Of a stretch of DNA of 37,278 bases, positions 11,600 through 17,691 are shown piece after piece. Each line of letters starts with the position of its first letter. Position 1 is the stretch's first letter. The translations under genes were made by a program, and so were the position numbers. The stretch spans positions 1 to 37,278 of the forward strand of contig CAJNDS010002257.1 in NCBI GenBank assembly GCA_905221605.1, in the 5' to 3' direction. Source of the DNA: Symbiodinium natans (lineage: Eukaryota > Sar > Dinophyceae > Suessiales > Symbiodiniaceae). The notes under the pieces are model-generated. The model was not told where the DNA came from and did no database searches. It saw only the letters and a program-made list of their open reading frames with translations.

Positions 11600-13988
11600 A
11601 GGTATATGCTCCCTGAAAGGGGAAGAACAGGGCCCTACTTCCCTCATTCCCTACTAAGAGCCAGGGGGGGGTAAGGGCAGAAGGCCAAGGAAGGCTCTAA
11701 ACAGAGAAGGTTCCATTGCAGAACGCCAGAACGTTCCACTGCAGCGACCAGAACCCCGAAGAACCCAGGAACTTAGTTTGGGGAAAGGATCGAGCCAATT
11801 GAGAAGTTTTCAATTTCCAGAGGCTTCAGGCTTCGCAGCTCTCAGGTTCTACGTCCTTATTTGTGGGGCATAGCTCGCAGCTTTCAGTCCCTAAACCCTA
11901 AACCCTAAACCCTAAACCCCAAACCGCGTCTCCAAAGGAGGTGCGACGTCTTTCAGAAGAACCGCCGAAGGAAAACTGAGTAACTCATGAATTAGCTAGG
12001 CAGCTGCTTAGCTTTCTTGAACTCAGGCTGCCGCAGACAATCACGTTTCCGCACTACGTCGCTTGGAGGGTCGGTACCCAAATCATTCGGTTCTGATCTA
12101 CACCTTATATACACCACGGTGGCAGCGAACGACTCCGCGAGCTACTTGCAACGACTTCTTAAACACCGTTTCGTGGCCTTCGAAGGATCCCGAGGCCGGT
12201 CTGGGTTTAGGCTTGCAGTGTGTTGTGCCTTTCGCATGTCTGTTTGTTTGTCGACCACCTGACCCATAAAACTGCGACAACTGGACGCTTGTGACCGCGT
12301 GCCTTGCTCCATACACCCCGGGCATGTCTCAAACGTGATGTACAAACAACGAGGAGCTGAAGAAGAAGAAGCAGTGCTCTTACATAATTTTGGCCGCTTT
12401 TGGACAAACATGCCAAACACGCTGCCAACATCAGGGTTTTTGCTTCTTGCTTCCAAAAACACCAGAAGCATCTTTCGGCTGCGCAGAACAAGGCAAAAGC
12501 ACCGCAAACACCAGTGCTTTGGGCACGCTCGCAATAAATGAATGGACAAAACTACCCCCCCCCCCCACACACAACACAGCAATTCACTGGAAGTCAAGAG
12601 AACACACCGTCGTCACTCAAGGGCGTCATTGCCGACTTGGAGGTTCATGGTACTTAGGAGCCAACTATCACTGTATTTATAACCCACTCATAAGCCCCTT
12701 AAGTGCCCTAATATGGTTTCAAAGTACAGTTCTAATCCTAGACCCTAAGCCCTAAACCTTAAACCCTAAACCCTAATTGCTGAATAAGTACCATGAACCT
12801 CCAAGTACGAAGCAGCCGACCCGAGCCGACCCGAACACTTGAAGCGTGGATCGCCTGCCTGCAGAACTCGACACATGATACCTAAGAAAATACTAACAGC
12901 AATCGTAAGGGAAGAAAAGAAGGGTTTAGGGTTTAGGGTTTAGGGTTATGTATTCATTGTATCTGAGCCCTTAAAGGGCAGACGGCGAGCTTGGGAGTCT
13001 TTGGCACAGGGTCTTGAGATCTGAACCCCTAGAAGGGACCCTTGATCTTCTTCCCCTACAATATAACCCCTACCTTTACCTTACAAAGTCCCTATACACC
13101 TAAGGGAGCCCCGAGATAGCCCCTAAGTAATCCCTGATGAGGTTCCTTACAAGGGCCCTTCCTTGAGTCCCTTGCATGTGGGGTCTTGGGGTTACAACCC
13201 TTGGTAGCCCAGTAACCATCTTATAACAAGGGCACCCGTTTTTGGTTGGTTACATAAACCCTAAACCCTCAACCCTAAACCCTAAACCCTAAACCCCAAA
13301 CCCCAAACCCTAAACCCTAAACCCTAAACCCTAAACCCTAAACCCTAAACCCTAAACCCTAAACCCTAAACCCTAAACCCTAAACCTAAACCCAACCCAG
13401 AACCAAAAAGAGGGTATAAAGGGTACCACTGGGCTACCAGGAACCCAATCTCGGCCAGGATGCGGACAGAGCCAGGCAGATGGCAAAGACGCGGCTGTCG
13501 CTGGTGTCGACACAGAACGCCTGGGGCGCCCCCTTAAGCCCCCCCCCCCCCCTCCTCCCCTCTTAAAGCCACCGCCCTCTTAAGCCCCCCTTAAGCCCCC
13601 TTAAGCCCCTTAATGTCCAGAAATTTGCTCAGGTGCTTAGCTCCAAGCTGCAAACTGAGGCTCAAAGTGCTCCGCAACCCAAAGGCCTTTTGCAAAACAC
13701 AACCCCCGGAAACGCTACGCTCAGCTTTGCATCTTGCCTGGGCAGCAACCCTGGATCCTAAACCCCTTGGGGCTTTACGATAATAGGGGACCCCGAAAAT
13801 AGACCCCACATAGTAGGTCCCTACAATGAGGACTCCCCAAGAAGACACCAATTTCGGATCCTAAACCCTCAGCCCTAAACCCTAAACCCTAAACCCTCAA
13901 CCCTAAACCCTAGGGGCACCATAGCAGCTCCAATGGTCGTCGCCATGCCCGCAGCGCAGGTGAGGGCCAAGGCAAAGCCAGCGTCGCC
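1924..13988 (-). CDS. ZIP-family (SLC39/ZupT-like) metal ion transporter, 14 exons found, initiator exon not found
   Basis: Predicted membrane transporter moving zinc or a related divalent metal toward the cytosol. Exons in transcript order: 13988-13920, 13520-13464, 11141-11097, 10211-10162, 9902-9845 (or 9848), 7336-7287, 6487-6426, 6267-6215, 5565-5532, 4767-4723, 4348-4294, 3443-3365, 2657-2605, 2062-1924. Joined they total 849 nt (283 codons with stop), with no internal stop and matching phase at every junction. Seen: TM1 (FALALTCAAGMATTIGAAM), TM2 ending AGVMTYVSFVEIIGK, TM3 (LATLVLFLGLLASML), HNFPEG in TM4, HNIPEG in TM5, SGMSEPLGGLLGW then GPVTFAILFGIIAGVM, ISFKKLLPTALKYDPE, and a last TM (SFFAGMAVMAASLVAF). 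Order, spacing and length (about 282 aa) fit ZupT/ZTP29-type ZIPs; the two HNxPEG motifs are the family's metal-site signature. An in-frame TAG lies just before exon 1, so the start codon is in an upstream exon I could not identify. Family is near certain; substrate is inference. Confidence 0.88.
2064..2112 (+). repeat. TTTAGGG x7, perfect
   Basis: Exactly 49 bases. One edge is the ZIP exon 14 acceptor; the other abuts the inverted-repeat element at 2114. Confidence 0.97.
2114..2221. mobile_element. MITE-like element, family C, copy 1
   Basis: Ends GACCCCGGAGTAACCTAGG and, inverted, CTAGGACCCGGAGT. Related copies at 28870-28969 and 32467-32585. About 108 bp, non-coding, within a ZIP intron. 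Confidence 0.7.
2222..2495. other. Intron remainder, nothing recognised
   Basis: Mixed sequence between element C and the next telomere block; no coding signal on the ZIP strand. Confidence 0.5.
2496..2580 (-). repeat. CCCTAAA/CCCTGAA array
   Basis: Five CCCTAAA units, then six consecutive CCCTGAA variants, then CCCTAAA again. The variant block shows local tandem spread of one mutated unit. Confidence 0.97.
2605..2657 (-). CDS. ZIP exon 13: ISFKKLLPTALKYDPE
   Basis: 53 nt: 17 codons plus GA. Acceptor tgtgag|ATA, the only one not followed by G. The donor must be GA|gagcct (GA) to hold frame into exon 14; reading on would hit TAG after six more codons. Corresponds to the conserved (V)ISxxELLPxAxxYDP stretch of ZIPs, with Lys instead of the usual Glu before LLP. 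Confidence 0.85.
2718..2760 (-). repeat. Short CCCTAAA array
   Basis: About six units with a CCCTTAA variant, 61 nt upstream (in sense) of ZIP exon 13. Confidence 0.95.
2895..2998. mobile_element. MITE-like element, family A, copy 1 (104 bp)
   Basis: Terminal inverted repeats of about 20 bp (GGTTCATGGTACTTA and TAAGTACCATGAAC). Interior matches, in reverse orientation, the element at 12636-12805. Non-coding, inside the ZIP intron between exons 12 and 13. Confidence 0.82.
3265..3353 (-). repeat. CCCTAAA array with point variants
   Basis: About twelve units including ACTAAA, CTCTAAA and CCCCAAA. It ends 11 nt past the exon 12 donor. Confidence 0.96.
3365..3443 (-). CDS. ZIP exon 12: TM6-TM7 region
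   Basis: 79 nt: one base then 26 codons, including LVGPVTFAILFGIIAGVM. Acceptor ccccaag|GCT, donor ATG|gtgcgg (GT). Flanked by a CCCTAAA block to the left and a TTTAGGG block 10 nt to the right (both + strand). Confidence 0.88.
3454..3522 (+). repeat. TTTAGGG array
   Basis: About ten units, opposite in orientation to the array on the other side of exon 12. Confidence 0.96.
3523..4293. other. Intron between ZIP exons 11 and 12
   Basis: Contains short degenerate CCCTAAA patches at 3749-3778 and 4169-4200. Small open frames here on both strands show no family signature. Confidence 0.6.
4294..4348 (-). CDS. ZIP exon 11: KAFLWAFLSGMSEPLGG
   Basis: 55 nt: two bases, 17 codons, two bases. Acceptor aaaaag|GTA, donor GGCTT|gttccc (GT). 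Matches the ZIP SGLAEPLG motif at the start of TM6; the join to exon 12 reads EPLGGLLGWLVL, as expected. Confidence 0.88.
4564..4665. mobile_element. MITE-like element, family B, copy 1
   Basis: About 31-bp inverted ends (GGGTGGTTGTCAA..ATTAT..TCCCTTTTGG) around a short core. It makes up much of the only ZIP intron lacking a telomere array. Confidence 0.8.
4723..4767 (-). CDS. ZIP exon 10: end of TM5
   Basis: 45 nt: two bases, 14 codons, one base (LAVAAPILKATNSR + A). Acceptor gcagag|GCT, donor AGGA|gcatcc (GC). Aligns with the residues following HNIPEG in ZupT (LAVAGP...ATGSKR). Confidence 0.86.
4982..5094. mobile_element. MITE-like element, family B, copy 2
   Basis: Inverted ends ATATGGTC..TCTCTCAAAAT.ATGGTCCC and the complement of GGGACGATATTTTAGAGAAGC. 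Core resembles copy 1 (TTTTTGGGTACCC...). A decayed half-copy lies at about 18000-18050. Confidence 0.75.
5138..5233. mobile_element. MITE-like element, family E, copy 1
   Basis: Ends TTCCGAAATTAGGGGTACC and the complement of GGGTCCCTATTTTCGTAAAC. Related segments at 13752-13850, 16617-16680 and 22308-22407. Confidence 0.6.
5336..5514 (-). repeat. Long CCCTAAA array (about 25 units)
   Basis: Starts with three CCCGAAA variants, then nearly perfect CCCTAAA up to 17 nt past the exon 9 donor. Confidence 0.98.
5532..5565 (-). CDS. ZIP exon 9: 34-nt micro-exon with HNIPE(G)
   Basis: 11 codons plus one base (AFAIAIHNIPE + G). Acceptor cctgag|GCC, donor GAAG|gcgcgg (GC). This is the second metal-binding HNxPEG motif, in TM5. 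Telomere arrays lie 17 nt past the donor and 36 nt before the acceptor, in opposite orientations. Confidence 0.88.
5602..5677 (+). repeat. TTTAGGG array
   Basis: About eleven units with one TTTAAGG and one CTTTAGG variant; lies before the exon 9 acceptor in sense. Confidence 0.96.
5688..5880. repeat. 42-bp tandem repeat, four full units plus one partial
   Basis: Unit begins GGGTCATTATAAGTAGGAGA and ends TTTTCAAGCTTGTT. Starts at 5688, 5730, 5772, 5814 and 5856. Because 42 is a multiple of three the minus strand is open with 14-residue units (MTHNKLEKHLLLLI). It lies inside a ZIP intron, so I treat it as non-coding. Confidence 0.9.
6126..6199 (-). repeat. Degenerate CCCTAAA array
   Basis: Mix of 7- and 8-base units (CCCCTAAA), ending 16 nt past the exon 8 donor. 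Confidence 0.92.
6215..6267 (-). CDS. ZIP exon 8: end of TM4 and link to TM5
   Basis: 53 nt: two bases completing Gly, then 17 codons (LATFVATMADPSFGPPM). Acceptor ctcgag|GCC, donor ATG|gccggg (GC). With exons 7 and 9 it gives exactly the ZupT spacing of 23 residues between HNFPEG and HNIPEG. Confidence 0.88.
6315..6401 (+). repeat. Strongly degenerate TTTAGGG array
   Basis: Units drift to TTTCAGGG, TTTTAGG and TTTGTAGG. It fills most of the 158-nt intron between exons 7 and 8. Confidence 0.85.
6426..6487 (-). CDS. ZIP exon 7: TM4 with HNFPE(G)
   Basis: 62 nt: one base, 20 codons, one base (NMLQMAAFSGVAIALHNFPE + G). Acceptor gcccag|GAA, donor GAAG|gcgctg (GC). His and Glu of HNxPEG are metal ligands in the family. 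The frame stays open upstream to an alternative acceptor at 6519-6520 (exon start 6518), so the exon could be longer, but that start breaks phase with exon 6. Confidence 0.88.
6520..7209. other. Intron 6 interior
   Basis: A 106-codon + strand open frame at 6743-7063 has no recognisable domain. An imperfect inverted pair (ATATACTGTGGTCTAC near 6969; GTATGTAGCAGTATAC near 7036) suggests another short transposon relic. Confidence 0.45.
7210..7275 (-). repeat. CCCTAAA array
   Basis: About nine units with CCCTCAA and CCCGAAA variants, 11 nt past the exon 6 donor. Confidence 0.96.
7287..7336 (-). CDS. ZIP exon 6: TM3-TM4 cytosolic loop (probable)
   Basis: 50 nt: 16 codons plus two bases, hydrophilic (GSAGSSVADHQDIEAG + AA). 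Acceptor ctgcag|GGC, donor AA|gtggtg (GT). Chosen because phase matches exons 5 and 7 and the island is flanked by telomere arrays like other exons. The loop is not conserved in the family, so similarity cannot confirm it. The + strand of this island is also open, and further loop exons could exist between 7.4 and 9.8 kb. Confidence 0.55.
7363..7473 (+). repeat. TTTAGGG array (about 16 units)
   Basis: Nearly perfect after the first units; inverted relative to the array on the other side of exon 6. Confidence 0.97.
7640..8040 (-). repeat. Degenerate 52-61-bp tandem repeat, possibly of coding origin
   Basis: On + the landmark CGGTTCGC(G/C)GT recurs at about 7705, 7761, 7815, 7867, 7929 and 7989. 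On the minus strand several units translate to a shared pattern, NRxxTTAVRKH (ANRGATTAVRKH, ANRVDTAVRKH, VNRRDATALKKH). Protein-level similarity through nucleotide drift suggests a decayed repeat gene. Stops in some units and two indels argue against a working gene. Confidence 0.55.
8040..9290. other. Intron 5 interior, one exon-like minus-strand segment
   Basis: Minus strand 9063-8795 is open with protein-like composition (FEIASGLGNMSFTVASQLFA, then a basic/acidic stretch with EDVMQAHSAARLLSEAKA). I recognise no family. It could be an extra loop exon of the ZIP gene or a relic. The rest shows G-runs and no signal. Confidence 0.4.
9294..9325 (+). repeat. Short TTTAGGG array
   Basis: Four units with one TTCAGGG variant. 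Confidence 0.93.
9452..9601. repeat. Two short telomere-type blocks in opposite orientation
   Basis: CCCTAAA x4 at 9452-9484 and TTTAGGG x3-4 at 9575-9601, around a 90-base island with no convincing frame. Confidence 0.9.
9715..9827 (-). repeat. CCCTAAA array (about 16 units)
   Basis: Two CCCTAAG units near the left edge, then almost perfect; ends 17 nt past the exon 5 donor. Confidence 0.97.
9845..9902 (-). CDS. ZIP exon 5: TM3
   Basis: One base completing a Ser codon, then LATLVLFLGLLASMLLEL(V). Acceptor ctgag|GCT. Two donors keep phase 0: CTT|gtcgca (GT, exon end 9848) or GTC|gcaacg (GC, exon end 9845). Telomere arrays lie 17 nt past the donor (CCCTAAA, + strand) and 17 nt before the acceptor (TTTAGGG, + strand). 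Confidence 0.82.
9919..10050 (+). repeat. Degenerate TTTAGGG array
   Basis: Higher-order pattern of GTTTGGGGTTTAGGACTTAGG recurring twice; fills the 258-nt intron between exons 4 and 5. Confidence 0.93.
10162..10211 (-). CDS. ZIP exon 4: TM2-TM3 loop
   Basis: 50 nt: 16 codons plus two bases (ADESFQEAGISESDSF + TC). Acceptor cagag|GCC; the donor must be TC|gaagcc (GA) to keep frame with exon 5. The loop pattern F..AG.SE..(A/S)(Y/F) before TM3 is typical of algal and bacterial ZIPs. A telomere block ends 10 nt upstream of the acceptor in sense. Confidence 0.8.
10220..10242 (+). repeat. TTTAGGG x3
   Basis: Lies immediately before the exon 4 acceptor in sense. Confidence 0.92.
10243..10764. other. 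Intron 3 interior with an open hydrophobic minus-strand stretch
   Basis: On the minus strand around 10628-10515 there is an open hydrophobic stretch (NPLFIMSLTGAVSSGFAIST, then GLAIVGWFRAEFLNKSI, stop). It is not part of the ZIP frame and could be a chance open frame or another element's relic. Function unknown. Confidence 0.3.
10765..10839 (-). repeat. Degenerate CCCTAAA array
   Basis: About ten units with CCCTGAA, CCCCAAA and 6-base CCTAAA variants. Confidence 0.92.
11033..11076 (+). repeat. TTTAGGG x6
   Basis: Perfect block starting 20 nt past the exon 3 donor. Confidence 0.97.
11097..11141 (-). CDS. ZIP exon 3: end of TM2
   Basis: 45 nt, 15 codons (AGVMTYVSFVEIIGK), the conserved ZIP TM2 end (AGxMLxxSFxE). 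Acceptor cctcag|GCA, donor AAG|gcaggg (GC). The preceding intron is about 2.3 kb, and a TTTAGGG block (+ strand) lies 20 nt past the donor. Confidence 0.87.
11371..11409 (-). repeat. CCCTAAA x5
   Basis: Includes one 6-base CCCTAA unit; lies about 230 nt upstream of exon 3 in sense. Confidence 0.95.
11456..11664. mobile_element. MITE-like element, family D, copy 1, with AT microsatellite core
   Basis: Inverted ends CTGGTTCTTCGTAGCAAATG and CTGGCTCTTAGTAGGGAATG (right end read on the minus strand). Interior 11493-11600 is AAATA/ATAT repeat. Copy 2 at 21151-21253 has the same ends and also a TATATA core. Confidence 0.75.
11889..11925 (-). repeat. CCCTAAA x5
   Basis: Last unit CCCCAAA. Confidence 0.95.
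11926..12635. other. Intron 2 interior, no recognised gene
   Basis: Overlapping open frames on both strands (12017-12597) lack family signatures. Exon-sized hits for the ZIP family are absent here. Confidence 0.5.
12636..12805. mobile_element. MITE-like element, family A, copy 2, interrupted by telomere repeats
   Basis: Perfect 21-bp terminal inverted repeats. The first 85 bases match the reverse complement of copy 1 (2895-2998). A segment of about 65 bases containing CCCTAAA-type units (12733-12776) then precedes the second end, where copy 1 has nothing. Confidence 0.85.
12806..13200. other. Intron 2, unassigned
   Basis: TTTAGGG x3 at 12921-12945, otherwise C-rich mixed sequence. Confidence 0.5.
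13201..13441. repeat. Telomere array enclosed in an imperfect inverted repeat
   Basis: Left arm TTGGTAGCCCAGTAACC...CGTTTTTGGTTGG, right arm (minus strand) CTGGTAGCCCAGTGGTACCC...TTTTTGGTTCTGGG. CCCTAAA x19-20 at 13256-13392 lies between. The left arm's GTAGCCCAGTAACCATCTT recurs at 28797. Confidence 0.75.
13464..13520 (-). CDS. ZIP exon 2: TM1-TM2 link and start of TM2
   Basis: 57 nt, 19 codons (AFCVDTSDSRVFAICLALS). Acceptor ccccag|GCG, donor TCC|gcatcc (GC). Joined to exons 1 and 3 it restores the usual TM1-to-TM2 spacing of ZIP proteins. A telomere array inside an inverted repeat begins about 22 nt past its donor. Confidence 0.82.
13752..13850. mobile_element. Partial MITE-like element, family E
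   Basis: Contains CTTTACGATAATAGGGGACC and a decayed opposite end; inside ZIP intron 1. Confidence 0.4.
13861..13910 (-). repeat. CCCTAAA array
   Basis: About seven units with CCCTCAA/CCTCAGC variants; starts 10 nt past the exon 1 donor. Confidence 0.93.
13920..13988 (-). CDS. ZIP transporter exon 1 (of those found): TM1
   Basis: 69 nt, 23 codons, phase 0 to 0. Starts GDAGFALALT and ends TTIGAAM; the small-residue helix with TTIGA matches the first helix of ZIP proteins (STSIGA in ZTP29-type members). Acceptor reads ctgctag|GGC, donor ATG|gtgccc (GT). A CCCTAAA block starts 10 nt beyond the donor. In-frame TAG at the acceptor rules out a start here. Confidence 0.85.
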
Positions 13989-14018
13989 CTAGCAGGTCTG
14001 GGGGCTTCAGGTTTCGGA

Positions 14019-14065
14019 AAACCCTAAACCCAAAACCCTAAACCCCAAAACCCAAAAGCCTAAAC
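14019..14065 (-). repeat. Degenerate CCCTAAA patch
   Basis: Units of 7-8 bases (CCCCAAAA, CCCAAAA), 31 nt upstream of exon 1 in sense. Confidence 0.8.
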
Positions 14066-14911
14066 TGTAGGGGTTGATGGGGTCAGGGCTTAGGGTGGGA
14101 GCTTGGGATGTCTTGCGGAACTTCCTTATGAAGGGTTTAGGTGCCTGGCAATCGCCCGGGGGGCTTCCGAAAATTGGAGCTTTTTTCTGGGGGGAATATT
14201 CATAAGGTATTTGGGGATGTTGGGGTATCAGTCTCCCCCACCCACGGAGCAGAACAACAAAACTCATCCATAAGCCCGAAAGCCCCCAAAAAAGGCCTGG
14301 AGCCCTAAAAGCCCTAACCCCCCCCCCCCCCCTTTAGGGTTTAGGGCTTTAGGCTTTAGGGCTTTAGGGTTTAGGGTTTAGGGTTCCGAGCTGGCTCTAC
14401 AACATGTGCACCTCGCCCTCCACCTGCAAGCGCCTTCCTGTTCTGGCGAAGCTGGGCCTTGGGCCACTGCTGGGGGACGCCAGGGATTGTTGGGGGTGGA
14501 TTTGGGGGGTGCTTAGGGGATTTTGGGGTGTGAAGTGCTACATAGAACATGCCCCGAGGTCAGAAACTTCAGTCAAGGGGCATGGCTGCAGGGGCGAAGC
14601 GGTGCAGCAACGAGTTAAAAAGAAAGGCTCTAATGGACCCTTCGGTTGGGCTGAGGCCCAACCATGTTTGAGCACAGGCAGCAGCAACACACTGAGATTC
14701 CTTATGTGGGACCCACCAAAATACCCATGAAAGGTGCCCTAGACCCTAAACCCTCGTCGGCTTTAGTTGGTTGTTTGGGGGCGTGGGGCTTCGGGTGTGG
14801 GCTGAACATCTTTGAGACTCAAGAGAAGCCCTGCGCTCCAAAAATTGCAAGCCCCGGAACTTGTGCATTTCTCACTCTTTCTGTCTGTCTCTCTGTGTCT
14901 CTCCCTCTCTA
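14066..14911. other. Telomere-flanked DNA upstream of ZIP exon 1
   Basis: TTTAGGG/CTTTAGGG block at 14333-14385. The island 14386-14470 is open on + (WLYNMCTSPSTCKRLPVLAK) and, with splice-like edges, on minus. The ZIP start exon could be here but I found no ATG with a fitting donor. Confidence 0.45.
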
Positions 14912-14944
14912 AGGGTTTAGGGTTTAGGGTTTAGGGTTTAGGGT
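14912..14944 (+). repeat. TTTAGGG x4-5
   Basis: Directly follows a CT-rich stretch (14872-14910). Confidence 0.95.
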
Positions 14945-15937
14945 CTCTAAGCCCTTGTGTGAACATCACCTCCTGAAACGCAAGTCGATGGCTGACTTCG
15001 GGGTGGGCAGCTCCGGTTCTTTTTGATCCGAACCGAGTCCGCATCACTTTGTGCATTCTGCCTTGTGGTGACTACTCTGTGTGGGTTTAGGGACAACGGC
15101 GTTGGGTTCATAACTTTCTCACGTTCGGCCACTTGCAAACGAGCGCTCTAAGACACAACCGCCCCAAATACCGAACGCCACTTCCTACGCGACATCCCAA
15201 AATGCCACCACGATTTCCTGATCCTAATGTTGCTCTCCTCAAGAAGAGGAAGCCCTTTTTGGTATATTCTCCAGATACGTTAAGGCCGTGTTGAGGGCTG
15301 AACCTTTGCCCTAGACCAGCAAAAGGGTGCAATTCTTTTAGGACAACTTTGAGGAGTTGCAATATTCTTACTTCTCCAGTAACCAAGAAGTATGCAAGTC
15401 AAACCCCCTTTTTTTTCCTACAGAGGAACACCAAAAGCTTAAAGTTCACCTAATGGCTGAGTAAGTATTAGGGGGGAGGGGATGCATCCCCCCTCGTGTA
15501 GACATCAGCAGCAGCTCAGGAGCCTGGCGGCAGGGTTCAGAGGCTTCAGGGTTTCAGGGTTCAGGGTTTAGGGCCAAGCTGAGGGTCCCCAAATACTCGC
15601 AAAATAGGGTCTAGGGTTTAGGGTTTAGGGTTTAGGGTTTGGGGAATCATCCTTAACAAGACCTTGGAAATTACCCCACACTGTTCGGAACCCTGTGTAG
15701 GCCAAACCGTACACCCTGAACCAATATTATTCCTTTATGGTGTTGGAGGTATCTCTGTTCCAGCCGCCCAGTTTCCAGACTTTCGGCCTTGTGGTAGAAA
15801 AACTGTTCGCAAAGGGGGGCTTGGGCTTTATGGTTTGAGGAACAGGCGGAGCCCCAACGCACTTCCTAACTGCTTGGGGTTTAGGCCGGTTTTGCTACCC
15901 TACCAGTAACTCAGTACTTGAACTTTGCGGAGCAATC
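14945..15937. other. No recognised gene
   Basis: Short telomere-type patches at 15546-15573 and 15606-15643. Open frames at 15108-15386 (minus) and 15664-15909 (+) have no family signature. Confidence 0.45.
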
Positions 15938-16358
15938 CCTAAACCCTAAACCCTAAGCCATGATTGAGACTCAAGAAGGGGCAGGGGGCCGTGCTTTGGA
16001 TCAACCGCCATATGAGAGTTTCCGACGGTCTCATGTATACGGTCGAACCCACCTCGAAATCACGCATTTTGCCGGTGAGCGTTTGGGGCCTGCGGCTATT
16101 TTTATGGAGAAGATTTGGTCTACTGTTCAACTTCCGCTTTTTCACAAGGACGGCCCTCTCAAACTCCTCAAGCGCCCCAAGGCCCTGCTGAACTTGGCCG
16201 GCGGTGCGAAGAGGACTTCTTGCCCTGCGGCCAAGCACGGACCGTTTGGATTTCCGGGCTTTTTTTGCGAGGCGTCCTTGGATCTGCGACCTTTAGGGTT
16301 TAGGGTTTAGGGTTTAGGGTTTAGGGTTTAGGGTTTAGGGTTTAGGGTTTAGGGTTTG
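15938..16358. other. Exon-like island between inverted telomere blocks
   Basis: CCCTAAA x3 at 15938-15957 and TTTAGGG x9 at 16292-16358 enclose an island open on both strands. Minus gives GQVQQGLGALEEFERAVLVK then KRKLNSRP; + gives GPLKLLKRPKALLNLAGGAK. Either could be an exon; no family recognised. Confidence 0.4.
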
Positions 16359-17458
16359 AGCTTCACGGACTTGACTTGAAGAGAATGGCTGGGTTGGAAT
16401 GGCGGATGAAAAAGACAAATAGACCCCCCACATGTGAAACCACACCCCGCATCCTGGAACACCTTGAAGATGTAGAGCTTAAGGGCCCAAAGGCTCCAGC
16501 CAAAAATTCGATCGCGGAAAGCCTGAACATCTTTAAGCTCCCAAGCCCTCTTTGGGGCAGCCGGCCTTCTTCGTTGCCTGGCAGGAGATGGGTGTTCTGA
16601 TCTTATTTATATGGGGTTTTCGATACTAGGGGGGGTCCTTCTGATAAGGGTCCCTACTGTTTAAGGGTCTATTTATGCGCCCGCGCTCCGCGCTCTCAAC
16701 CCGCCCCCCCCCCCCCCCCAACCCCCCCCCTCCCCAATCCAAAAGCCAAAGCCCAGCATGAACCTCGCGGGGTGGGGGGGATACCATTGGGGGGGGGGGT
16801 TCGTAAATCGCCACATGGGCTTGGGATCTTTGGGATTCAGGGTTTAGCCTCGCAGCACGATGAAGAGTTCGGGGTCGGTGCTTTGGGTCGCGTGGTTTGA
16901 AGGACTTGGGGACTTGGGGGGCGTAGCGCCCTTCACAAACAAGGCAGGGCTTCGGAGCCCCTTGGGGATTGAGGTAACGTCCTTGATTCAGGGAGAATTC
17001 CTGGGCTCTCTTCATTTCCGCTGAAGCACCAATTGCTAGCTCAAATATCCAGTAGACTGATTTCCACGCCCCTCCAAGTCCCCAAGCCACATCTCCGAAA
17101 CCCTAAAGCCCATTTGAGCCCTAAAAAGCTACAATGTGCAATGGCGGCCCTAAGGAAATTGGGTTCCCTTTGTTGTTGGCTCTGACATGAGACCTTCATT
17201 CCCAAACCACAAAAACCCTAAACACTAAAGCTTTTGTTGCACTCAACGTTTCGAACGGAGACCCTAAACCCAAAACGCACAAGAACAAGGTGTTGGGACT
17301 GACTGAGGGGTTGGAGTCATCGGGAGTCGTTTTCAGCAGTTTAAGCCCCCAAATGCCCCTGGAGCTCCCCGGTTCTGAGCCCTAGTTTCAGGGCATATCT
17401 AGCAAGCTGATATTCAAGTAGTTCCTAACCCATAAAACCCAGACCCTGACCCCTAAAC
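16359..17458. other. No recognised gene
   Basis: C-run at 16703-16737, a family-E-like end at 16617-16680 (TTTTCGATACTAGGGGG). Otherwise mixed sequence. Confidence 0.45.
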
Positions 17459-17465
17459 CAATACC

Positions 17466-17585
17466 CCTAAACCCTAAACCCTAAACCCTAAACCTAAACC
17501 CTAAACCCTAAACCCTAAACCCTAAACCCTAAACCCTAAACCCTAAACCCTAAACCCTAAACCCTAAACCCTAAACCCTAAACCA
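17466..17585 (-). repeat. CCCTAAA array (about 17 units)
   Basis: Nearly perfect, one 6-base unit. Confidence 0.97.
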
Positions 17586-17691
17586 TCATTCCCCAAGGGT
17601 CTGTCGCTCTGACCTGGCCTTGTGGTGCGCATGGTGCGCAGAGGAGCTGGCCAGAACCGGTGGCCTTCAAGACATTTGGGGGGTTTAGGGT
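17586..17691. other. Exon-like island between inverted telomere arrays
   Basis: Minus, from an ag|G at 17664, reads ATGSGQLLCAPCAPQGQV. Plus, from an ag|G at 17598, contains DLALWCAWCAEELARTGGLQ. Strand undecided. Confidence 0.35.

Noticed and set aside
12142-12597. 151-codon minus-strand open frame as a gene
   Set aside because: No family signature, overlaps other equally long frames, and lies within ZIP intron 2.
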